Shown here one piece after another: positions 55,916 to 64,000 of a DNA stretch of 64,000 nucleotides. A program made the translations under genes and the position numbers. This DNA is from Dipteronia dyeriana. Taxonomy: Eukaryota > Streptophyta > Magnoliopsida > Sapindales > Sapindaceae. Every line of letters starts with the position of its first letter. Position 1 is the stretch's first letter. Below the pieces are notes generated by a model. It was not told the DNA's origin and did no database searches. It worked only from the letters and a program-made list of their open reading frames with translations. Where the stretch lies: the NCBI GenBank assembly GCA_032871835.1, contig CM065295.1:22764501-22828500 (forward strand). The letters run 5' to 3'.

Positions 55916-58900
55916 AATTTTCCAGCTAATACCCCGAAAGCACATGTTGTGGGGTTTAGTCGCATATGGTTTTCTCTCATTATCTAGAAGGTTCGTCGGA
56001 GGTGGTCATGGTGCTGCTCTGTTACCCGGGACTTGGTGATCATATTATCAATGTAGATCTCAATTATCCTTCCTATCTCCTGCTTAAACAACTGATTGGC
56101 CAATCGTTGGTAAGTGGCACTTGCATTCTTGAGACCAAAATGCATTACCTTGTAGCAGTAGAGGCCTTGCTCGGTAATGAAACTGGTATTGTCTTGGTTA
56201 GAGGGGTGCATAATAATCTGATTATACCCCAAGAATGCATCCATGAAGCTTGTTCCCCGTGATGGAATCCGCTAGTTGATCGATCTTGGGCAGGGGAAAA
56301 CTGTCATTTGGGCAGACATAGTTGAGATCTATATAATCAACGCACATGCGCCACTTCCCACTGGTGACCATTACCACATCCGTGATCCATTCAGGGTACC
56401 AGATTCCCTGATGAATCCAACTTTTAACAACTTGTCGACCTCTTCTTGGATTGTCGTATTGCTTTCAGGGTTAAAATGTCACCTCTTCTGCTTGATCGGT
56501 TTGAAGGTAGGGTCGACCGCTAACCTGTGAGCTGCCAATAAGATAGGGACCCCTGATATCTCGTCATGACTCTAGGCAAATGTGTCGTTCTATTCATGGA
56601 GAAGCCTGATCAAGTATTTCTTCACTCCTTCCCCAAACCTGGCTTCAATCTTGACAACTTTTGAGGGGTCATTCTCATTTGACAGGTAATTCATCTAACA
56701 CGTCAATTGGGTTGCCACTCGCCCACCTTCTGTCATCCTCTATCTCCTCATCTTCCAAGATTTCTACTTTTGGTTCTTTTTCTGTTGTTCCGACTTCTCC
56801 TGTGGTATCTGTAATTTTGAGATTCCTTTCTAATCGCTCATGCATGACAACTACCTACACACCTTGCTTGGCCAACATTGATGGATTAGCTGATATAGCG
56901 TAGCACTTGCGGGCTGCTTGCTGGTCATCACGTACCTCGCCTACCTGATCTCCTACTGGGAATTTCAGGACGTTGTGGTATATAGACAACACTCCATTGA
57001 GAGAAAACAAGAACGGTCTCCCTAGGATAGCATTGTAGGCTGAACGGTCTCCCTAGGATAGCGTTGTAGGCTGATGGGGTGTCGATCACTACAAAATCGA
57101 TCATGAGATTCTGTTGGAGGGGAGCAGTCCCAATGATGACCGGTAAAATCTTTGATCCAGGGTACTACTGAGTCCTTAGTAAACCTGTATAGTGGGGTGG
57201 TGTAGTTGTTGTAGAAGCATTGCTTTAGATTGAACCTCTATAAGGTATCTTTGAAGAAGATGTCCACACTGCTACTAGTATCTACCAACATGCGGTGGAT
57301 AAGGTAATTGGTGATCTGGACCGTGACAACTATAGGATCATCATGCGATTGTACAGTATTATATGCATCATCTTCAGTGAAGATTATCTGGACTGAACGA
57401 GAGGTTCTTACTAGTCCCCACGTAACCTTAAAAATATCTCACCCTTCTTCTACCCAAGGTACTTTCTTAGCATGGTTCTTCCTTGAGTTATTGGAAGTCT
57501 CTGCCAGGGTAGGTCCCTCATTGATAGTGTGTATGATCTGGATCTGTTGCATCTGATCTTTTCCCTTCACTTTCTTTCTCTCTGTATCTTCTCTGATTTC
57601 GGCTTGCACCTCCTTCCCAATATGGATGCTATCCTGTACTTGTTGTAGGTTCAAATCCAAACACCCGCCTCTTACCAGGGCCTCAATCTGGTTCCGCAGG
57701 CTATAGCATTCTGAGGTGTTATGTCCTACATCCACATGGAAATCACAATATTTAAAGTGATTCCTTATGTCAACGGGTGCTTTCATAGGAATGGGCTTCC
57801 TAAGTAGTCTTTTGTCATGGATGGCGAGGTGGATCATCTCACAAGACACATTGAGGGGGGGTGTAGTGGTTGTACCCCCTTTCTTCCCGGTTTATCGGGG
57901 CTACCTCTATAAGAGGAGGCGAAGCCCGTGGCAGGGTTCACCTTGCTAGATACCGCTCCAGCTGAGGTTGGAAAGGCAGAAGACGGTATGTGGACCGATT
58001 GAGAGGTTTATTCTGGAACTTCTAGACCAATCTGACTTGAGTGCTTCTTTTTTTTGACGTTTGCCAGCCCTTAGGTCATCGTGCTCAATCTTGACTCGGA
58101 CCTGTTCATCTATCTCCACATGTTCGAGCGCCTTGTCATAGGCTTTTTGGTACTTCTCCTGTGGTCACTTCGTGAATGACCAGAATAGCCTGCCAGCCCA
58201 GAGGTTCCTTCTGAAGTTGCCTAGGGTCTCATTTTCTATAAAGACTTCCATTTGGATCACCTCCTTATGAAATCTTTCCATATAAGACCTGAGCGACTCA
58301 CTTCGCTCATAGACTATATACTGTAGATGGATATGGTCCTTTGGATGCAGCTTGATCCTTGAAATTGTGGACAGAATTCACTAGATAGTTTAGTAAAAAA
58401 ATCAATACTACTCTCCGGTAGCTTTCGAAACCACGTCTTTACGTAGTCGGTTAATATGGTGGGGAACATTCTACACATGGCGGCCCTGGTAGCGTTCTGG
58501 ACCTCTTTCTATAGTACGAAGCTCTTTAGGTGGCTCAAAGGATCCTCTGTCCCGGAGTACTTATCATCAGTCATCTTGAATTTGGGTGAAAGTTCTGCTT
58601 CCCTGATTTTTCTAGAGAAGGGGGCATTCATCTCACCCAATGGATCTTTTTGATTCTTCCGATGCTTCCCCTTCTTCAATTCTTGGAGCTTTTTTATCAT
58701 CCGGGCTACCTGATCCCGTAGGCATTTGTTCCCAGCATTCTTGGACTCGACTTTAGAATCCTCATAGTTCGACTCATCCGATGCTACGGAGGCTTCACCC
58801 CGGTTTTGCTTTTGGAGTGTCTCTTGGGCACTTCTCTTGCTTCATTTCACAACTGATTGAGGATGCCTTCCAGTGGCCACCAGTTGTGCTAGTTGATGAG

Positions 58901-59440
58901 GTTTCCTAAGTGGGAGGTTGAGAGCTGACCTTACCTGTCAGAGTTGGTAGCTCATAAGTCTATCTAGTGTTGGGGGCACGGGCCCTAATCTGTCTAGAAA
59001 TGAGGAAAGAGGCTTTAGCCTCTCAAGAATCAGTACCGGTGGCGATGGTCCTAATCTATCAAAGGTTGATACCTTGGTACCCGGCCTACTGGTACCACCT
59101 CCGGCCTTTAACACTGCGTGTTGAGGGGTGATACCTTTCGTGGCTAATCTCAGACGTACACTTTCCACAAAAGCCATGGCTTGCTACTCCCAAATAGCTT
59201 GGCCTACCATTAAGGCGGTTGGGACTTGTACTGCGACTCGCATAGTAGTAGGAGGTGTTGGAGCAGGTTTATATTGTTTCGACTTCTTTCCTTTCTTTTG
59301 AACCTTCCTAGTGGAGGCTATAGACTGGTTCCCTAATATGCTTCGGGATGTCCTTGAAAGGATCGCAGTCTCATGATGTATGCAGTGAAAGATAAAATTT
59401 AATTTCGAAGGCTTTCAAAAGATAGGTGTGGAAATTTCCC
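55916..59440 (-). pseudogene. Ty3/gypsy element gag-pol remnant
   Basis: Minus-strand order is gag, protease, reverse transcriptase. Gag is legible near 58509-58700 (NAPFSRKIREA, SPKFKM, LSHLKSF) and 57439-57849 (FKYCDFHVDVGH, LRNQIEALVRGG). The protease near 57280 reads LVDTSSSVDIFF, where DTG is expected. A linker near 56980-57080 reads YNAILG. The reverse transcriptase at 55916-56400 reads MDAFLGYNQI, FGLKNASATYQ and EIYIDNM, where YxDD is expected. Many frameshifts are present. The element is truncated inside RT near 55915. Confidence 0.82.
57011..57072. repeat. Perfectly spaced 31-bp tandem duplication
   Basis: 57011-57041 and 57042-57072 are two copies of GAACGGTCTCCCTAGGATAG plus 11 further bases, differing at one base. 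As 31 is not divisible by 3, it breaks the gypsy pol frame. Confidence 0.9.
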
Positions 59441-59455
59441 ACAGATGCCAAAGAG

Positions 59456-60513
59456 TGTTGATCAAAAATTCGCTCAAGGTGAGGAATATCAGTTAACACC
59501 CTCAACCCGCTACCTAGGTAGGCTGTAGGGGTAGGTACTTCGTACCAGGGAGATTCAAAGAGATTGAGGGAAGGGGGAGGAAGAATGAGATTGCTAATGG
59601 AGAAATAACTATTTTATTAATCAAATAGGTGATATAACTTTAGTGGAGTACAATGATTGTGGACTCGATACAAATTTGATCTCACTATGCTCTCTCTCTC
59701 TCCCCCTCCATTTCATTCTAAACATTGTTAGAGATGACTAACTTGTGCGTGTTGATAAGTGGTTAAATCCTATGAGAAAAATGGCGAAGAAGCTCTGCCA
59801 TTTTTCTCTATACTTTTTGACACCTTGTCTGGATCATGACGTCTCTTTTTAATCCCTCTTTATCGCCAATCAAACCCCCAAAATTTAGACCAATTGATTG
59901 GCCGTTTTACTGAAAATGATTAGCGTTGATGAGGGAAGTAAATTACACGGGAATTACTCCCGTTGACTACTTCAGGTTTTCGTTTAGGTTTAAATTTGAA
60001 TAAATGGCGAATTCGTTGACCTATCTGGTCACATTATGGCATTTTAATGGCAAAGAAGTCAATTCTGTAACTTGGAGAAGGAACCGTGATTCTGCATATC
60101 AAATGGAGAGATACCTCAAGGTGCCAGTCTGGTGGCGTAGTGCTTGACCGATCCTTCTGGATCTTTCCGGCTAGCTTCCTTCTTTACTGGTAGACATGTG
60201 ATATACCTGGTATTCGGTGGCGAGATGGTATAGAGGTACTCAGTCGGATATCTTAGTGCTTTCCACAGATGCTGAAATTTCCTGGGTGGTAGTATCAAAG
60301 TATTCGGGTACCAGAATGAATACCTGTTGTCGAGGTTCTAGGTAGGAGTTACCTCGCTGCTAACTGGTCCTAATCTTTGGGTGGTGTAGAGACCGGTATT
60401 TCAAGGTAGGCATTGGCATGCCAGTCCTACCTGTTATAAAAAAGCATGTTTTACCAGGTACCAGTTGGGTGAAAAATTTCGCATTGACCTCTTGCCAAAA
60501 ATGGCTATTAACA
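59456..60513 (-). repeat. Probable 5' LTR of the gypsy element
   Basis: On the minus strand it would run TGTTAATAGCC to TTTGATCAACA, about 1058 bp, with TG...CA ends and matching terminal TGTT/AACA. It is followed (59438-59452) by TTTGGCATCTGTGGG, close to the TGGCGCCGTCTGTGGG primer-site region common in Tat/Athila-type gypsy elements. The partner LTR is not in the window, so the boundary is inferred. Confidence 0.5.
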
Positions 60514-60790
60514 AATGCATTTTAAATACATAAGGCAACGAATGTTATATTAATTAGTAGCTCTAAATACAAAAATAGTAATGCAATAAAAATAAAAATA
60601 TATTTACTATAGTACATTTATCTGTGTGGTGTTGTATCCTTTGATTCGGAAAAAAGTTTTTGCTTCACACCTTTACTTGTTTCTAGGGTCGTCTCTATGA
60701 GATGAGGTTGTGAAGAGGTGATAGGAGTTGCTACAACAATTTGAGGCATTGGTGATGGTGTGAGAGGGATATCAACTTGCATTTGATCCA
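60514..60790. other. Spacer, possibly 3' part of the RPA-like fragment
   Basis: No independent feature is visible. Part of it (60640-60790) may be downstream sequence of the minus-strand OB-fold fragment. Confidence 0.3.
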
Positions 60791-61207
60791 CTAATGATTA
60801 AGGCACTCATCAGTGATAGTTGAAACTAAAAAATCTGACTTGTAGTATTTGTTCTCTTGCTTTCCAAATCGGATCGGATTTTTTTTTGTAGTGCCTACCA
60901 ATTTTTCAAGGTGCGGGGGTAATCTATATGGATAATTATATCCTTGCTCCATAACCAATGTTTGGCCAGATATTCCAAGAAGCTTTTCAACAGCTTTTCC
61001 TATGATAAGAAAGTTTGTTTGATTTGTGTTGTCCTTAGCAATGCAATTGATTTTGTACTTTAATATAAAGTTGATAAATGTTTTTAAGTCATATAAAACA
61101 AAATATAAGAAAAAATCTATCAATTTATCTAGCACTAAGTAAGATACAATATTATTCACTAGCTCTAAATAAGATACAATATTATTTTGGCTCTTAGAAA
61201 AATTCAA
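60791..61207 (-). pseudogene. RPA70-like OB-fold fragment
   Basis: The C-terminal half of this 138-codon minus-strand ORF resembles the single-stranded-DNA-binding domain of plant RPA1-like proteins: FLIIGKAVEKLLGISGQTL, then LPPHLEKLVGTTKK and SDFLVSTITDECL. The N-terminal half is AT-rich and looks like intron or random sequence read through. No zinc-finger or further OB folds are seen. Such fragments occur in Helitrons, which carry RPA-like genes, and as dispersed host pseudogenes. I favour a fragment but cannot tell which. Confidence 0.55.
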
Positions 61208-61254
61208 AATTAGATATATAAAACTTTATATCCGGCATGTTTCTCTCGTTAATT

Positions 61255-61276
61255 ATATATATATATATATATATAA
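61255..61276. repeat. (TA)n microsatellite
   Basis: Short alternating TA run. Confidence 0.85.
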
Positions 61277-61364
61277 CATATAGGATAATATCATATGTTC
61301 AATATGAAAAACTTATTAATATGTATCATATCATTCTATTATGAGTTATTATTGATAGTCCTAT

Positions 61365-61570
61365 TATGACCCAGTTTGGCATTGCTTCCCCAACTGCTTT
61401 TGGGATAAAAAGTGATTCCAGATCAATTACATGGTGTTTGGTAAAATTGTGGGAAAGTGCTTTTGACCACTTTTAGTTTCTCCCAACTGAATTTTTGAGA
61501 AGTTATAAATACATGCTTTTGAAAATTAGCTTCTGCTTTTGCAAATCCCGCTACAATGTGTTTTAATGAA
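61365..61570. repeat. Possible TIR-element fragment
   Basis: CAGTTTGGCATTGCTTCCCC, AACTGCTTTTGGGA and GCTTCTGCTTTTGC resemble plant elements rich in GCTTTTG/CAAAAGC blocks. The other terminus is not identified. Confidence 0.3.
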
Positions 61571-62735
61571 ATTTTACCAAACTTTCCTATTTTATCCTTA
61601 GCCTTTCATTCCTTTGACCAAAATCACCAGACCTTTACCTTTGAATCCATTCTTCCTTTGAAGCAAATCAAATCTAGCCCTCGCGAATCACTAGACCTCT
61701 TTGCCGGAAGCGACAACACCCCCATCTTTGCCGGAAGCGACACCACCCTCCTCTTCAACATTGTCTCAAGTGTTCTCATCTTCTCATCTCTCTCTCTCTC
61801 TCTCTCGCTTCCTATTATCTCTCTCTTCAGAAACTCTTGCTTCCTTTTATTTTTTCTTTTAATTGTTACACAATGACTGTGTTTTTGTTACAACATTGGC
61901 TTTTCATTTATCAATTCAGAGCTGGGTTTATTGAGTCATTTTTTCGATTTGATTATCAGTCTTGGGACTAGGTTTTGTAAATATCTTTTGTCCATGTGAT
62001 TATTAGTGTAATTTATCTAATGCAGTTCCTAAATTCTGTTTTGATATAATCTTGGTGTTTGATATATCATCCTCTCTATTTTTTCCATACTTGTTGCTTG
62101 CTCTGTTCTTTTTTCTCTGCTTGGTAGAACATATTATCGACCTTGTTGAGAAAGAAGACAAAAAAGAAGTGAATCTTGACACAATGAGATTGTGATATGT
62201 AATTGGATGTCCATATCACATGATCAATGTAAGTGTAGCGGGTGCACTGGATATAGGGCAGTTGTTATTTTGCATACAGGATACATACAGGGTTTGCTTG
62301 CTTTAGATGGTGTTGCATTTGTATTAACTAGAGTTAGATTTTCCCGCATTTAAATTGATTTAAAGTTCAGTTTTGTTGAATAAAATTATTAGTTCACTTG
62401 AACGCCAGCTACTTGATGAAAATCCTGACAGAATTCTTGGCATCAATTGAATTCAAAAAATTGGAATTTTACTTCCAATTAATATGTTTAATATCTGTTA
62501 GCACTACTATAGTAACCTGATGCATGTTGTATGGGTCCTCTGCATTTTTGGTACAAGGGGCAATGTTGGAATTGGTTTTGGAACGGAATAACCGAGCTTT
62601 GACATTAAGGTATCCTGAAATCTATGTTATCTACTGATTATTATATAGGATCTATTTGATGGTAGGTTTCCAATTGTGAATACTAGATTCATGAAGACAT
62701 TCTACCACTGGTTTCTGAAAATTCCTTTAATGTAG
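61571..62735 (+). other. 5' portion of the YebC-like pseudogene locus (unresolved)
   Basis: Contains a CT-rich tract (61790-61830) and a short tandem repeat of TTTGCCGGAAGCGACA (61699 and 61728). Earlier YebC exons (transit peptide and CMGRRS-type exon) should lie here but are not convincingly legible; TGTATGGGTC near 62527 is the only hint. Confidence 0.35.
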
Positions 62736-63551
62736 GGGATTTAAGATGCAAAGAAGACAAAACTGTATTCAAGGATGGGAAAGGAAGTTGTATCTGCGTA
62801 AGTTAGTTGCTTGATCTGATTAGTTCACTGGCATGAGTTCTTTAGGATGGATACATCTTTAGAAATGTTTTAGTTTTGAGTCAACTTCCCAGTTTCGAGT
62901 AATATTAATGTGTAACTGCCATAAATTTTGTAGTCACTAGTTACTTTTGTATTTTATCAATTTTGTCATAGTACGATACTTAAAATAACATTTGAGCTAT
63001 AGGTAAAGGCTCTTGAATTTAATATTGCCAATGAGTGAACTAGAAAGTCAGGAAGTAAATCATAGTCATTGTGTTGGTTGATGCAGTGTAAAGAAAGGTG
63101 GTCCAAATACAACATCAAATACGCTTCTGGCTGCGTTGCTTGAGAAATTCAAGGAGCTGTATGTAGAAATTTTGGAGTGCAACATTAAGATAGCCACTGA
63201 GAAAGGACAAGAGGCTTACATTGAGAAGATTTATGAGGTTGTTATCTACTCCATCACTATTTTTTCTATATGCTATCGTGATAATTGGCCATTGAGGAGT
63301 AGTTTTTATTAATTGATATTCTCAATCTCTTTTCTGACTTTGATTCATTGGGAGGGTTTCAGGTTTATGGTTATGGTGGAGTGAGTATAGTAGTTGAGGT
63401 CCTTACGGATAAAATTACCCGATCTGTGGCAACTGTTAGAGAGGTAGTGAGGGACTATCGAGGGGATAGCAGATCTAGGATCTGTAACGTTCAAGTTCAG
63501 ACGTGCATAGGTTGTGAATGTCGATACTATAAAAGACAATTATTTGCTATT
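62736..63551 (+). pseudogene. YebC/TACO1-family protein, decayed copy
   Basis: YebC-family proteins act in translation or gene regulation; the plant homologues are organellar. Three exons with good borders are legible: 62736-62797 (DAKKTKLYSRMGKEVVSA), 63087-63237 (VKKGGPNTTSNTLLAALLEK, then EKGQEAYIEKIYE) and 63363-63551 (VYGYGGVSIVVEVLTDKITR, then RSVATVREVV). Lesions: TAA in place of a glutamine codon at 62742-62744; loss of about two residues after KELYV, where the family has a DVPK-type segment; a frameshift near 63456-63464, after which the conserved SVTFKF and NVDTIKDNYLL continue in another frame; and a TAG before VVNVDT. The combination means a pseudogene. Confidence 0.85.
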
Positions 63552-64000
63552 ATTCGTATGAAAAAACACATGTAATATGTTGCATAACGTTATGTATGAT
63601 AGTTTTGTTTATATAATATATCCTTTTGGGTTTACATAATTTAATATAATATCATGACCAAATTACATTTGTTGAATTACATAAGAGAAGAAAGTGATCT
63701 TGTTTTAATTTCTATTTGTTAATAAGGTGGAATTATTGTAATGCTTGTTAAGATCTGAATTCTGGATATGGTTGTGTTTATTGTAGAAATTTTCAAGAAA
63801 TGTATATGTGTATTCTAAGGATTCTTTACATATATATAAATTATTTGTATAGGCAGCTGAATTAAAAATTAAATGTTTGGTCCTATAAATATCGAGAAAT
63901 AATAGTGATAATTTTATTATATTTTGTAAAAAATGAGAAATAATGATAATACTAATTATTATTTTAGGTCCAAATATTAACCTTCATTTTCAGTTATTAA
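63552..64000. other. AT-rich sequence at the window end
   Basis: Follows the YebC-like pseudogene. No gene or repeat is recognised. Confidence 0.5.

Noticed and set aside
61556..61876. 106-codon plus-strand ORF with a hydrophobic C-terminus
   Set aside because: The hydrophobic part comes from a CT-repeat. It could be upstream sequence of the YebC-like pseudogene but no transit-peptide exon or homology is convincing.

Overview
The window is nuclear DNA from a flowering plant, probably a eudicot. Three intron-rich plant genes lie on the minus strand with canonical GT-AG introns, in AT-rich, repeat-packed DNA. The species cannot be named from sequence alone. Gene 1 (238-5698) is a DEAD-box RNA helicase with an N-terminal WW domain (RH14/RH46 type). 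Gene 2 (18369-25763 plus an unresolved 5' exon) is a DRM2-type de novo DNA methyltransferase with three UBA domains and a C-terminal catalytic domain whose motifs are rearranged. Gene 3 (36073-39004) is a group I GSK3/SHAGGY-like kinase. Its exon structure is complete, but a 10-base deletion destroys the reading frame at the alpha-C helix. The order helicase - DRM - SHAGGY kinase is the order I recall for Arabidopsis AT5G14610 (RH46), AT5G14620 (DRM2) and AT5G14640 (SK13), so this looks like conserved microsynteny.

The spacers are transposon graveyards. Positions 7.4-10.3 kb hold a cluster of small inverted-repeat elements, one interrupted by a 614-bp hAT-like MITE with a perfect 8-bp target duplication. 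Two 3.8-3.9 kb hAT elements with decayed transposases lie in opposite orientation on either side of the DRM gene (11377-15264 and 31163-34958). Two related TIR elements lie at 21845-22929 (inside a DRM intron) and 30363-31154. The first sits between two 228-bp direct repeats.

From 40.6 kb to 60.5 kb the window is a nested retrotransposon block. A copia element (copia A, from 43586) is interrupted by a 9.8-kb copia element (copia B, 45773-55552) with 2.17-kb LTRs and a perfect 5-bp target duplication. Copia A resumes at 55553 and is cut off near 55915 by a minus-strand Ty3/gypsy element, with gag-pol to about 59440 and a probable LTR at 59456-60513. All are defective.

The right end carries an RPA-like OB-fold fragment (minus) and a decayed YebC/TACO1-family gene (plus, 62736-63551).

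I found no CRISPR array, prokaryotic operon, tRNA or rRNA, and no clearly new biological system. The most useful observations are the disrupted kinase, the exon-pair duplication that made two of the DRM UBA domains, the 228-bp repeats around an intronic transposon, and leader introns predicted in both the hAT and the copia B elements.
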